Counted from the stretch's first letter, positions 1 to 7,989 are shown. The stretch: 64,000 bases of DNA from Corynebacterium ulcerans (GCF_900187135.1 NZ_LT906443.1:1550001-1614000); one strand, 5' to 3'. Made by a program: numbers and translations. Notes: generated by a model from the letters alone, not told the origin.

Positions 1-193
1 GCGCCGAAATACCGGTGATATAGAGCGATTGCCAAGCGAACGGTGTGCTTTGAAACCCTTGTCCGCTGGCTAACTGCGAAAGGGTGATATTCATCAGTGC
101 AAGGAAGAGACCGACAAAAGGAAGATAAACCAAAGATGTTCGTCGGGCCTTGATCGCTTCCGCTTTTATATATGCGTTCCACGGTAGCTGCAT
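1..193 (-). CDS. ABC-2 type permease, N-terminal part (runs off the window)
   Basis: Reading leftwards from an ATG at 193, an open frame runs to the window edge and gives about 64 residues. It starts MQLPWNAYIKAEAIKARRTS and continues into a hydrophobic segment (LVYLPFVGLFLALMNITLS), the usual beginning of ABC-2 family permeases of lantibiotic- or antibiotic-export type. Its ATG overlaps the stop codon of the upstream ATPase by one base (TGATG), so the two are translationally coupled and almost certainly form one exporter. The rest of the gene is outside the window, so substrate and full topology cannot be judged. Confidence 0.75.
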   Translation of the reverse strand, partial: MQLPWNAYIKAEAIKARRTSLVYLPFVGLFLALMNITLSQLASGQGFQSTPFAWQSLYITGISA

Positions 194-900
194 CAGTGTT
201 CTCCCTTTTCCCCGGTGAGCTGGAAGAATGCTTTCTCAAGATCGCCGTGGTTAGCAAGCGTTGCCGCAGGTCCAGAGAAGAGGGTTGTTCCATGTTTGAT
301 CACTGTGATGTCGTGTGCCAGGCGCGCGATCTCCCCGAGTTGGTGAGAGCTGACTATGACGGTGTTTCCCTCAGCAGCCCATCGTTGTAAAAAGGTACGC
401 AGATCTGCGATGCCTTGTGGGTCGAGGCCGTTCTGGGGCTCGTCGAGAAGCAAAATGCGGGGGTTGCCAAGTAGCGCAATAGCCAGCGCCAGACGGGCCT
501 TCATTCCGGTAGAGAAGGTGCGGGTTTTCTTCCTTCCAGTATCCGATAATCCGACTATGGAGAGCACTCGATCTATTTCTGAAGAGGGTAGGCCAAGCAA
601 AGAGCTGTGAACCTGAAGATTTTCACGGGCAGTGAGATGGCTATAAAGTGCTGGCCCGTTGATACTGGCTCCGATGCTGGCCAGGTGTTCCTTACGCAAA
701 GGCTCCCCGAAGATGCGGACGCTACCAGTGCTTATTGGGATAAGACCTAAAAGTGCTTTAAATGTGGTGGATTTTCCGGCACCATTGGGGCCCAGGACGG
801 CGTGAACACGTCCAGGGCTGGCGCTAAAACTTACTGATGAGAGGATGCGAGTACCACGTATATCTACTGCAACGTCTGAGAGCTCCACCGAAGATTCCAT
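193..900 (-). CDS. ABC transporter ATP-binding protein (export type)
   Basis: A 235-residue ABC ATPase. Walker A GPNGAGKST lies at residues 37-45, the signature is the variant FSTGMKARLALA, and Walker B is LLLDEP followed by QNGLDPQG. It carries the switch-region histidine in VSSHQLG. Size and signature fit the CcmA/DrrA-like ATPases paired with ABC-2 permeases. It precedes the permease gene with a one-base overlap and lies downstream of a two-component system and an SdpI-like gene on the same strand. A plausible role is efflux of, or self-protection from, a membrane-active compound sensed by that two-component system. The substrate is not deducible. Confidence 0.9.
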   Translation of the reverse strand: MESSVELSDVAVDIRGTRILSSVSFSASPGRVHAVLGPNGAGKSTTFKALLGLIPISTGSVRIFGEPLRKEHLASIGASINGPALYSHLTARENLQVHSSLLGLPSSEIDRVLSIVGLSDTGRKKTRTFSTGMKARLALAIALLGNPRILLLDEPQNGLDPQGIADLRTFLQRWAAEGNTVIVSSHQLGEIARLAHDITVIKHGTTLFSGPAATLANHGDLEKAFFQLTGEKGEH

Positions 901-955
901 ACTGTTTATCGTCGGTTATCAACGAGCGTAAAGCGCCCTCCTGTGGAACCAAATG

Positions 956-979
956 CGTCTCCTACTGCAGTAGGAGACG
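956..979. promoter_or_regulatory. Perfect 24-bp palindrome upstream of the ABC genes
   Basis: The half-site CGTCTCCTACTG is followed immediately by its exact reverse complement. It lies 56 bp upstream of the ATPase start, in the 107-bp gap after the SdpI-like gene. Perfect dyads of this kind are typical operators of dimeric NarL-type response regulators, and such a regulator is encoded two genes upstream. That assignment is inference. It could also be a TetR-type operator or a transcript hairpin. Confidence 0.6.
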
Positions 980-1007
980 TGTACGCATGGCGTGGTTCGG
1001 CGAGCTG

Positions 1008-1388
1008 CTATTCCTGGACTGTTTGAGCAGCGGCATTAGCCTTTATCGAAGCAACTATGAGCAGGAGCAGCTGGACAATGAAAAACGTGATGGGAAGTGC
1101 ATATACAGCATTGTGCGAGATGGTGCCGTCACGGGTAACAAGGTACAGCGCTACGAGCGAAACCACGGCTCCCAGGATGCCGACATACGCGCTGTATCGG
1201 ACATACGGCATGGCTGCTTTATGGCCGGTAATCCATGCGGCATCGGAGGATAGCGTGGCGTATGTTCTGATTCCGATGAGATTGTTGCGAACAAGAGATC
1301 CGGACGCGGTTGCTTTGTTGAGCCCATAATTCAGCCCAGCAATAAGTAAGAGACTTACCACGAGAATAAAATATGAAACCACGGACAT
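1008..1388 (-). CDS. SdpI-family membrane protein
   Basis: A protein of about 126 residues starting MSVVSYFILVVSLLLI, with three predicted membrane segments. The stretch from LVRNNLIGIRT to WITGHKAAMPY matches the SdpI/YhfL C-terminal domain (conserved G-IRT and W---H motifs). In Bacillus, SdpI gives immunity to the SDP toxin and also acts in signalling. Here it lies between the two-component genes and the ABC exporter on the same strand, consistent with a resistance or sensing cassette. The start at 1388 is chosen because the frame further upstream codes for unconserved sequence. Confidence 0.75.
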   Translation of the reverse strand: MSVVSYFILVVSLLLIAGLNYGLNKATASGSLVRNNLIGIRTYATLSSDAAWITGHKAAMPYVRYSAYVGILGAVVSLVALYLVTRDGTISHNAVYALPITFFIVQLLLLIVASIKANAAAQTVQE

Positions 1389-1446
1389 CTCTCCTAAACA
1401 ATGAAGGGGGGACAAGCGTGCTCGCAGGGTTTTACTGGGAGTCTTT

Positions 1447-2103
1447 TTACATTCTACCTGCAAGTACAACCAAGCCCACCCGATCGCGGCAGTGCAGCTT
1501 GGCAAGGAGCGAAGAAACGTGACTTTTAATTGTTGTCTCTGAGACCACAAGAGCACTGGCTATCTCTGAGTTGTTCATCCCCTGCGCTACCAGCTGAAAG
1601 ACTTCACGTTCTCTGAGAGTGAGAAGGCTCAGTCCTTGCTTTTGTTCGGCTGGGATGGCCGGCGAAAGACCGTTGAGCTGGGATCGCCACATGTCGAGCA
1701 CATGGCCTGTGACGCCGGCGCTGAGAATGGATTCTCCACGCGCGACGGTGCGGATTGCCCTGATCAGTTCGTCGGGTTCGGCATCCTTTAAAAGGAACCC
1801 ATGGGCGCCGGCAAATAAAGCTCGGTCTACGTAATCTCCAACGTTAAAGGTTGTCAGCATGATGACGCGCGCCTCAGGGGCAACCTGGCGGATCTGTGTA
1901 AGAGCCTCGATTCCGTCCATGACCGGCATGCGAATATCCATGATGACGATGTCTATGGTGGGGTCTGAATGTAGCGTCGTCACAGCTTGAGCCCCATCGC
2001 TGCAGGTGGCTACCACGCAAAAATCTTCTTGTGCGTCGATGATTGTTTGAAGAGCGCTGAGGAGGAGAGGTTGGTCGTCGGCAAGCACAATGCGTGTGGT
2101 CAT
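1447..2103 (-). CDS. NarL/LuxR-type response regulator
   Basis: A protein of about 218 residues. The receiver domain has the acidic pair DD at residues 9-10 and a phospho-acceptor Asp near residue 56 in IVIMDIRMP. The C-terminal LuxR-type helix-turn-helix reads LTLREREVFQLVAQGMNNSE and continues SETTIKSHVSSLLAKL. The chosen ATG at 2103 overlaps the stop of the kinase gene (ATGA), so the pair is translationally coupled. A start seven codons earlier would lie inside the kinase gene. It probably controls the downstream SdpI-like and ABC genes, possibly through the palindrome at 956-979. Confidence 0.9.
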   Translation of the reverse strand: MTTRIVLADDQPLLLSALQTIIDAQEDFCVVATCSDGAQAVTTLHSDPTIDIVIMDIRMPVMDGIEALTQIRQVAPEARVIMLTTFNVGDYVDRALFAGAHGFLLKDAEPDELIRAIRTVARGESILSAGVTGHVLDMWRSQLNGLSPAIPAEQKQGLSLLTLREREVFQLVAQGMNNSEIASALVVSETTIKSHVSSLLAKLHCRDRVGLVVLAGRM

Positions 2104-3212
2104 GGTTGTTCCTTGGGGAACCATGCGGTTATCGTCGCATGCTTGTGGGCAAAGTTGTGTGTGAGTGTGCCCCCGAGGGCTGCACAGCGTTCGCTCAGTC
2201 CGACGAGTCTAAAGCCTCCGTGAGCAGACGTGGATGCGGAGTCGCCGTGGGTGGTGCACGTGATGCTGATGCCGCGCGGTTCGGTGTTCGCGGTGATATC
2301 GGCGCTGATAGGGGGACGTTGATGTTTGAGTGCATTGGTGAGCGACTCTGTGATAATTCGATAAGCAGCAAGCTGGGTGATCGGAGAGGTGGTGGAGAGA
2401 TCGGCAACAGATGCCGTGATCTCTAGGCCCTGTTCCCGAAACCGCTGGAAAAGATCGTCGAGGTTGGCGGATTCCGGGGCGGAGATGCCGTTATTGCCGA
2501 GCGCGTGGATGATGGAACGAACCTCAGCGATGCCCTCGCCAGCTACGGAATGGATCGTGGTGAGTGCGTCGTTAGCAGTGCTGGGAACGGCCATACCTGC
2601 AGCGGCTTGCATGCGGATGAGCGTGAGCGAGTGGGCGAGAACATCGTGAATCTCGGCAGCGATAAGGGTTCGCTCCCGTTCTCGTTCTCGCATAACCTGC
2701 GCAAGCTGGGCTTCTTTACGGCTTTTGACTGCCTGCCCAAGAAGCAACGCGGTGAGAGCAATAAGCCAATGAACAAGCAGCATCAGTGGCGCATCTATCA
2801 GGCCTCGATATTCGACCCTGCCGATATCTGCGACTTTCCACATGGCGGGTGACAGCAGTGATCCTGCCAAGCACGCAATGAATATATTGCGAACTACAAG
2901 AGAAGACTCGGTGCGAGCTGCGGAAAATATCACCCAAGGAGCAACAATCAGCTGAGGTGGAACCCCGAGATTGGCGGGGAAAGCTATGAGACACACCAGT
3001 GCCCACACACCTAGGATTCCGAGGTTGAGCGCTGCCATCCAGGGGACATTGCGGTGCAAAAAGAGCAGGGCTGGGATAAATGCTAGGGCACAGGCCATAA
3101 GAACAGCGGAGAGTGGTGTTGGCGTTGTAATGAAATCCACCACATACACGCTGCTCAGTAGCGCGGCGAGGGCTGCAGCTAGCTTGTCGACGTTCCCAAT
3201 CTTCTGGTGCAC
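2100..3212 (-). CDS. Sensor histidine kinase, HisKA_3 (NarX/DesK-like)
   Basis: A 370-residue membrane kinase. About five to six hydrophobic helices occupy residues 10-160. Then follow the HisKA_3 dimerisation helix with phospho-accepting His189 in IAAEIHDVLAHSL and an HATPase domain with an N-box (ITESLTNALKH) and a G-box region (GGFRLVGLSERCAALGG). There is no extracytoplasmic domain of note, which fits intramembrane-sensing kinases that watch the envelope or ABC partners. First gene of a leftward operon with regulator, SdpI-like protein and ABC exporter. The exact start codon is uncertain. Confidence 0.88.
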   Translation of the reverse strand: MHQKIGNVDKLAAALAALLSSVYVVDFITTPTPLSAVLMACALAFIPALLFLHRNVPWMAALNLGILGVWALVCLIAFPANLGVPPQLIVAPWVIFSAARTESSLVVRNIFIACLAGSLLSPAMWKVADIGRVEYRGLIDAPLMLLVHWLIALTALLLGQAVKSRKEAQLAQVMRERERERTLIAAEIHDVLAHSLTLIRMQAAAGMAVPSTANDALTTIHSVAGEGIAEVRSIIHALGNNGISAPESANLDDLFQRFREQGLEITASVADLSTTSPITQLAAYRIITESLTNALKHQRPPISADITANTEPRGISITCTTHGDSASTSAHGGFRLVGLSERCAALGGTLTHNFAHKHATITAWFPKEQP

Positions 3213-3309
3213 AACTCACCAGTGTAGGTGCGGTGGTGCTTGTTGAACAGGAAAAAGGGGTGCTGGCACCTAATGGCTAAGCGATACCATTTCCATTAAT
3301 GAAACGTGT

Positions 3310-3364
3310 TGAAAATCTTTGAGATCGGTGTTATTTTCAGTTTGTAGATCTTGTTGAAAATAAC
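3310..3364. promoter_or_regulatory. Repeated TGAAAAT half-sites upstream of the His-rich gene (Zur/Fur-like)
   Basis: Three TGAAAAT or ATTTTCA elements fall within 55 bp, starting near 3310, 3333 and 3355. The last two form an exact inverted repeat: GTTATTTTCA at 3330-3339 and TGAAAATAAC at 3355-3364, 15 bp apart. TGAAAAT is the half-site of actinobacterial Zur boxes. The site lies 60-115 bp before a histidine-rich, probably zinc-binding, protein. Assignment to Zur is inference from half-site plus gene content. Confidence 0.45.
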
Positions 3365-3424
3365 GGAGCGGGGCTGAAACGCCAACAGTTTCGGGTGCCG
3401 CTTGTTGGAGAAAAGGAGTTCACC

Positions 3425-3715
3425 ATGTCCTGTGCAACCCACGCAGAGCACACCCACGCTCACGGTCCTGAGTGCGGACACGTAGCTGTTCCTCACGGCG
3501 ACCACGTTGATTACGTCCATGACGGCCACCTCCACCGCGAGCACGAGGGTCACTGGGATGAGTGCGAGACCACCGAGCACCATGTTCACGAGAACCACGA
3601 TCACCAGCATGGCCCAGAATGTGGTCACGTAGCTGTTCCTCACGGCGACCATGTGGACTACATTCACGATGGACACCGCCACGCCCTTCACGAGGGCCAC
3701 TGGGACGATCACTAA
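3425..3715 (+). CDS. Histidine-rich metal-binding protein with internal duplication
   Basis: A 96-residue, very acidic and His-rich soluble protein starting MSCATHAEHTHAH. It consists of two copies of one module: HGPECGHVAVPHGDHVDYVH followed by DGHLHREHEGHWDE, then the same core with DYIHDGHRHALHEGHWDDH. Regularly spaced His plus one Cys per module (PECGH) suggest binding of zinc, nickel or copper. There is no signal peptide or membrane segment. The start at 3425 follows a GGAGAAAAGGAG ribosome-binding region. TGAAAAT half-sites lie upstream and a strong terminator follows. A role in zinc storage or buffering is plausible but unproven. Confidence 0.8.
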   Translation: MSCATHAEHTHAHGPECGHVAVPHGDHVDYVHDGHLHREHEGHWDECETTEHHVHENHDHQHGPECGHVAVPHGDHVDYIHDGHRHALHEGHWDDH

Positions 3716-3734
3716 ATAGGTCGTATCCTCACTA

Positions 3735-3788
3735 AATCCCCCTGCTAGTTGGACTGAGAAATCAGGAACCAACTGGCAGGGGGATTTT
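3735..3788 (+). terminator. Intrinsic terminator of the His-rich gene
   Basis: A 19-bp stem (AAATCCCCCTGCTAGTTGG against its complement, with one G.T pair) is followed by TTTTTG. The apex contains CTGA-GAAA-TCAG, a small inner hairpin with a GNRA tetraloop. The same apex recurs in the terminator at 26723-26776. Confidence 0.85.
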
Positions 3789-4027
3789 TGTGGGCTGGTG
3801 ACGAGATGGTTTGAAAACTATTAATGATTGCCATGGTCTGTTTGCTACATGGGGTTACGTTAACTACGGGGCACCCGAGTTTCTTGGTAATTATGGAAGG
3901 GGTGCTAGGTTTATATCTTAAAATGGTGAAATTATGACCATCTTAGGATAGTTTCAATTCTATAAAATTATCTGTTGGGAAAATGATTTAAGTAATAATT
4001 AATTGAAAATATCCTAGGAGTGAAAGT

Positions 4028-4393
4028 TTGATCACTTCAGCTCTATTTACAATTTTTACCTTCTCCTTGTTGAGTGTTTTTACATTCTTTATTGCAAAAG
4101 AATCCCCGAAGGGAAGCTATAAGCGTTGGGAATATACGTCTTTGCCTGGGGTTCTTACTCCTAATGTGCTGAAATCGAAGGAGACGTGGATCGTGGCACA
4201 CGAAGCTATGTCCCCATACTTTACCCTTCTGGCAATTTATTTCAGTTTGGCCGGTGTTTTTAATGTGGTTCTAATTTTTATGGGAAACGAAAAGGTTGAG
4301 ATCATTTTGACAGTTAGTTTCTTATTGGGGATTGTGGCTTTTTCGATAATAGTATTTGCGGGAGATCGAATTGTGTCCAAGCAGGAGGGATAG
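4028..4393 (+). CDS. Small SdpI-like membrane protein
   Basis: A 121-residue protein with three to four hydrophobic helices. It starts at a TTG preceded by AGGAG eight bases upstream. The central motif TWIVAHEAMSPYF resembles the W---H---PY signature of the SdpI-family protein at 1008-1388, so the two are probably distant homologues. The gene and its flanks are clearly more AT-rich than the neighbours, which suggests acquisition. It stands alone between a terminator and a convergent MFS gene. A function in toxin immunity is conceivable but nothing here shows it. Confidence 0.6.
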   Translation: MITSALFTIFTFSLLSVFTFFIAKESPKGSYKRWEYTSLPGVLTPNVLKSKETWIVAHEAMSPYFTLLAIYFSLAGVFNVVLIFMGNEKVEIILTVSFLLGIVAFSIIVFAGDRIVSKQEG

Positions 4394-4527
4394 AGAACTA
4401 TAAAATGAACATTCTTTTTTAGTGTGTTCGTATCAGGGGTTATTTTCGAAGCCGCTTATTGTACTTATTCTGCTCGAGGTAGGTTGCGGCTCTTACTTTG
4501 TTTGTGAAGGAGACAGTGTCTCTTTAT

Positions 4528-5775
4528 CTAAGGTGAGGAAGTAACCGTTTTCCCGCGAGTAGCGATGCGCAGCGCTCGCCACGTTGGCGGTAGCACTGTG
4601 AAAAGCATCGTGCCGAGTCCTGCAACAACAAGTGCCAAGCTGGGGCCGATGCTAGCGACGACCGGGGCGCCAACGATATAGCCAACGAGCATTGCTGAGT
4701 TATTAACCGTGCCCATTGTTGATAGTGCTTTGGGTTTGATCGCTGGTCGTACACTGTGGACAATGACCATCCTGAGCGCGGCAACCTGGAGAGCATTACA
4801 GACTCCGGCCAGCGCAAAGAATGGGATACATACAAGAAGTGACGGCACGAACCCTGGAATGGCGATGCACAAACCCATGGCAGCGCCAGCCTTAATTAGG
4901 GTGGGCAGAGCGTTGGCCTCGGTGAGGCGTGTGGACATGCGTGCGCCAAAAATGCGCCCTACGATGAAGCATTGGGCCACGATTGCGTAAATAAGTCCAC
5001 TCGCCTGGAGCGTCTCCGTGGCGTAGAAGACGAGAGCCACGTTGTAGATGGACGTAAAAATGATAGCGGCCCAGATGCTTGTCAGTGCTTGGCGCGTGTG
5101 AGGTTGAGTAAGGAGCAACGTGGGAGCCTCAAGGATGCTGCGGAAGATTTTAAGTGGTTTCCGGCCGGTATTGACGCTATTAATCTGTGCAGAGTTTTTG
5201 CGGAGGCGAAAACCTAGTATGCATAACACAAGGAATGAGCCTGCAACAGCTGCAGCTTCGTAGGCCAGTGCAGTGCTCAGGGTTCCAAAGTCTAAAAGAA
5301 GGCCACCCAGCGCAGGGCCTACGAAGCTTCCGCTGAGCCGTGCAGTGTCAAGGAAGGAAAATACGCGCGCCTGATTGTGTGATGGTGCACATTCTTCCGC
5401 GATCACACAATAGGCGGGGATAGACAAGCCACTTAATGTAGCCACCACAACGTTTCCGGCAATGAGGAACGCTGGTTCGGGGAAGAGAAACAAAAGTACC
5501 AGAGCGACACATTCTATGAATGCGGCAGTCTGTGCGACGGTAAGTGGGCTAATCCTGTCAAAAAAAGGCGTGAGGAGCGGTGATAAAAATACCTGTGCAC
5601 AAGCCCCTGAGATGAGAACTGCGGCCACCAGTGTTTCGCCACTTTCGCGCGAAGCAAAGTGAAGTGAAATAGCAAGCGACGTCATTGCCCCGCAGGTGGC
5701 CACGAAAAAGTAGGTAACAGCAAGGGCATAGACGGAACCTAGTTCCTTGCCGTCGCCTGGAAAAATCGTGGGCAC
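4528..5775 (-). CDS. MFS transporter
   Basis: A 415-residue polytopic protein with about twelve hydrophobic helices of the major facilitator type. The loop after helix 2 (LTPFFDRISPLTVAQ) matches the MFS loop 2-3 region, and RVFSFLDTARLSGSFVGPAL is typical of drug or sugar efflux members (SET/MdtH-like). The GTG start at 5775 lies one base after the stop of a 41-codon ORF, suggesting translational coupling. Substrate unknown; an exporter of a small molecule is most likely. Confidence 0.8.
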   Translation of the reverse strand: MPTIFPGDGKELGSVYALAVTYFFVATCGAMTSLAISLHFASRESGETLVAAVLISGACAQVFLSPLLTPFFDRISPLTVAQTAAFIECVALVLLFLFPEPAFLIAGNVVVATLSGLSIPAYCVIAEECAPSHNQARVFSFLDTARLSGSFVGPALGGLLLDFGTLSTALAYEAAAVAGSFLVLCILGFRLRKNSAQINSVNTGRKPLKIFRSILEAPTLLLTQPHTRQALTSIWAAIIFTSIYNVALVFYATETLQASGLIYAIVAQCFIVGRIFGARMSTRLTEANALPTLIKAGAAMGLCIAIPGFVPSLLVCIPFFALAGVCNALQVAALRMVIVHSVRPAIKPKALSTMGTVNNSAMLVGYIVGAPVVASIGPSLALVVAGLGTMLFTVLPPTWRALRIATRGKTVTSSP

Positions 5776-5776
5776 G

Positions 5777-5902
5777 TTATGCAGTCCCTGGCTGATGGCG
5801 TACCGAAACGTTTCTTTCAGCTACGGCTTCGCGGACTTGGATGCGCGAAGGCGTGAATTCCCCTAGAGCTTTGATTGTTGGGGATTGTTTGAAAGTGAAC
5901 AT
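5777..5902 (-). CDS. 41-residue ORF coupled to the MFS gene
   Basis: On the minus strand AAAAGGAACGC precedes ATG. The ORF begins MFTFKQSPTIKALGEFTPSR and ends in RHQPGTA. Its TAA stop is one base before the GTG start of the MFS transporter, so ribosomes finishing this ORF could initiate the transporter. It has no membrane segment or signal peptide. It may be a regulatory leader peptide, a substrate peptide for the exporter, or an accidental ORF. I do not recognise it. Confidence 0.4.
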   Translation of the reverse strand: MFTFKQSPTIKALGEFTPSRIQVREAVAERNVSVRHQPGTA

Positions 5903-5970
5903 TGCGTTCCTTTTAATGTGAGTCAGGACACGATTAAAAGTAAGTGTTGCAAATCATATCTGTCAATGAG

Positions 5971-6012
5971 GTGAGGGGCTAACCGGCACTACTGCACCAG
6001 TTAGCCCCTCAC
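5971..6012 (-). terminator. Hairpin after the anti-sigma gene
   Basis: Exact 13-bp inverted repeat (GTGAGGGGCTAAC and its complement) with a 16-nt loop, 19 bp beyond the stop of rskA. There is no long U-tract, so it may be an inefficient terminator or an mRNA-stabilising stem. Confidence 0.55.
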
Positions 6013-6030
6013 ACTGCACACGGCAGTCAC

Positions 6031-6675
6031 TTACACATCGACTACGGCAAGGACTGTGCCCTGTGGTCGAGAGCTGCCCTTGAGGGGTTCCTCGGTAATC
6101 ATCACCTTTGAGGTTTCCCCAGGTAAAGGCATCCATACTCCATCGTGATCTTCGGGCCCGATAACACCGGCAGATTTTGTGGAGCCGTCTGCCATTACTG
6201 CCCATACCTGTGCGCCCATGCCTTCGCCAAGTTTGGGTGCACCATCAACAAGAGCGCCGCCCTCATTCATTGACGAGGACACAACAATATCCAGGGATGC
6301 ACCCATGGCATGAGTGCTGGCCTGACGCACGTCGGAAGCTGCGAGGATACTGTGCATTTCTGCATGCGGATCTACTTGTGGCCAGAATGCAAAGCCACCA
6401 GCTATTACGGCTATCGACGCTGCCACGGCAAGAAACCCGCGCGTCAACTTATGGCGCGAAGATAGCTGAATAACATCCGCAATAGGCTCAGCTGTGGCAC
6501 GGACCTGCGGTGTATGCGTTGCCTCTGGTTCCTCTTGAGGAGTAGCGGCAATGGCATCGAGGATGTTGTCTCGTAACTGGGCCGAGGGGGTTAGCGGTGC
6601 AGGTGCCTGCGCCAACAGGTCTTCGACATCGTGTGGGAAGTCGTCGAAAGGCTCGTTGTGACCTGTGGGGGTCAT
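6031..6675 (-). CDS. rskA: Anti-sigma-K factor RskA
   Basis: A 214-residue protein. The N-terminal cytoplasmic part (about 1-78) is followed by a membrane helix near residues 80-98 (GFLAVAASIAVIAGGFAFWP) and an extracytoplasmic C-terminal domain with the RskA-type ending (GVWMPLPGETSKVMITEEPL). The gene overlaps the sigma gene by four bases (ATGA). In Mycobacterium RskA holds SigK inactive until regulated proteolysis; the same arrangement here supports that role. The N-terminus lacks a clear zinc-binding HxxxCxxC motif. Confidence 0.85.
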   Translation of the reverse strand: MTPTGHNEPFDDFPHDVEDLLAQAPAPLTPSAQLRDNILDAIAATPQEEPEATHTPQVRATAEPIADVIQLSSRHKLTRGFLAVAASIAVIAGGFAFWPQVDPHAEMHSILAASDVRQASTHAMGASLDIVVSSSMNEGGALVDGAPKLGEGMGAQVWAVMADGSTKSAGVIGPEDHDGVWMPLPGETSKVMITEEPLKGSSRPQGTVLAVVDV

Positions 6676-7259
6676 TGTGCACCTCCTTGCATGAGGCTCA
6701 TCGCTGAGCGAAGTTTTTTAAGTCCATCTCTGACCCGGGTTTTGGCGGTCCCAAGGGGAACGCCGGTGGCCTGGGCGATCTCGGGGTGAGTGAGACCGGA
6801 GAAATAAGCCAGCATGACGGCGGTGCGGTGTGGTTCGCCGATGGCGTCGACAAGCTTGCGAACTCGCTGTGATTCCAGCGATTCCACTGCTTCTTCCTCA
6901 GCTGCGTGCCACGTTGTGGTCTGCTCTAGGAAGTCTTTGTTGTCGCGCTGTTTGGTGGCTACGTCGGTACGCAAGCGATCGATTGCGCGCAAGCGCGTGA
7001 GTCGTAGCGCCCAGGAACGGGCACCGCCTTTGGCTGGGTCGTAACTTTTAGCGCTGCGCCACAGCTCAATGAATACCTCTTGGATGACTTCCTCTGCCTG
7101 TGCGCGGTCATGAATGATCTGCGCGGCTAAACCCAACATTTGTGGGGCCAGTAGGTCATACAGGGCGGCGAATGCCCGCTGGTCGCCGTGGGCGCTGGCA
7201 ACAAGCAGGTTATCGGGGTCCATGACCGGTAACTCTACAACGGAAAGGGTGGAAATCAT
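6672..7259 (-). CDS. sigK: ECF RNA polymerase sigma factor, SigK type
   Basis: A 195-residue ECF sigma factor. Region 2 reads AFAALYDLLAPQMLGLAAQI and continues into VIQEVFIELWRSAKSYDP. Region 4 reads AVMLAYFSGLTHPEIAQATG and then PLGTAKTRVRDGLKKLR. It is followed, with overlap, by its anti-sigma gene. The next upstream gene is a Met/His-rich lipoprotein and the divergent gene beyond it is dipZ. In Mycobacterium tuberculosis, dipZ and its neighbours mpt70/mpt83 belong to the SigK regulon, so the local linkage supports the assignment. An alternative ATG lies 12 codons downstream (MDPDNLL). Confidence 0.85.
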   Translation of the reverse strand: MISTLSVVELPVMDPDNLLVASAHGDQRAFAALYDLLAPQMLGLAAQIIHDRAQAEEVIQEVFIELWRSAKSYDPAKGGARSWALRLTRLRAIDRLRTDVATKQRDNKDFLEQTTTWHAAEEEAVESLESQRVRKLVDAIGEPHRTAVMLAYFSGLTHPEIAQATGVPLGTAKTRVRDGLKKLRSAMSLMQGGAQ

Positions 7260-7318
7260 GAACTATTAGTGAGGTGTTAAGGCTGTGGTCGCAAGGTAAG
7301 CATAAGAAAAGGCAGGAT

Positions 7319-7642
7319 TTAGTGCTTCATAGCGCCACTGGGCTCCGTATGTTCCATGCGGTCCATATGGTCTTTACCGTCCATTCCTTCTTTATGTTCC
7401 ATGCGATCCATGTGGTCTTTGCCATCCATTCCCTCTTTGTGTTCCATGCGGTCCATCGCATCCTTGGTCATGGCATCCTTAGTCATCGCGTCCTTAGACA
7501 TTGCGTCGGAGGGCTGAGAAGACTCGCTCGTGGACGTCTGGCTGGTTGGGGCTGGTTCGTCATCTCCGCAGGCTGTGAGACCGAGGGCAGCTACAGAGAA
7601 TGCGCCGACGATAAGTGCTTTGCGAAGTGCGGTGTTCTTCAT
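7319..7642 (-). CDS. Met/His/Asp-rich repeat lipoprotein
   Basis: A 107-residue lipoprotein. The signal peptide ends at a good lipobox (LGLTAC, Cys near residue 25). A Ser/Thr-rich linker follows, then AMSKDAMTKDAMTKDAMD, then three near-identical 15-residue units built on MDRMEHKEGMDGKDH. Alternating Met and His point to surface binding of copper or another soft metal. It lies upstream of sigK on the same strand and divergent to dipZ. A joint role with DipZ in extracytoplasmic metal or thiol homeostasis is an inference from context. Confidence 0.75.
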   Translation of the reverse strand: MKNTALRKALIVGAFSVAALGLTACGDDEPAPTSQTSTSESSQPSDAMSKDAMTKDAMTKDAMDRMEHKEGMDGKDHMDRMEHKEGMDGKDHMDRMEHTEPSGAMKH

Positions 7643-7989
7643 GGGACAGTGCTCCTTATATAAGACTGAGTTCCGATGTGGTGCGCGGCTTATCTCCCGC
7701 GCTTATTGAATACTTCGGAGCCGCTGCGTGCGATGGATTGGAAAAAATAAAAATAACTGTGAGTCGCATTGGGGCGGTGGCGTTTTTAGTGTCCCTACCT
7801 GCACAATTACTTTTATCCAATCTGAAAGTTTCTTATGTTCCGTACTTCTTAATGACGGCTCGCGCACCGCGCCATCGTTGTTGCGTCGTGAGTGTGCAGG
7901 GAGCCGCCGCGCATGGTTGCATCCAGAAAGCGCCGTGCTCCCACAAGATTGTTAAAGCTGAAACATAAAAGCACATAAAAGGAACGCAC
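7643..7989. promoter_or_regulatory. Divergent intergenic region between lipoprotein gene and dipZ
   Basis: These 347 bp hold no convincing gene. They must contain both promoters. TCCTTATATA precedes the lipoprotein and AAAAGGAACGC precedes dipZ. I looked for the mycobacterial SigK pattern (CCATCC, about 17 bp, CCGAAT) and found only partial matches, so no promoter is assigned. Confidence 0.4.

Noticed and set aside
3296..3772. 158-codon minus-strand frame
   Set aside because: Antisense shadow of the His-rich gene (His codons read as Val/Met on the other strand).
7643..7989. SigK-type promoter before dipZ or the lipoprotein gene
   Set aside because: Only partial matches to CCATCC and CCGAAT with wrong spacing were found, so no site was called.
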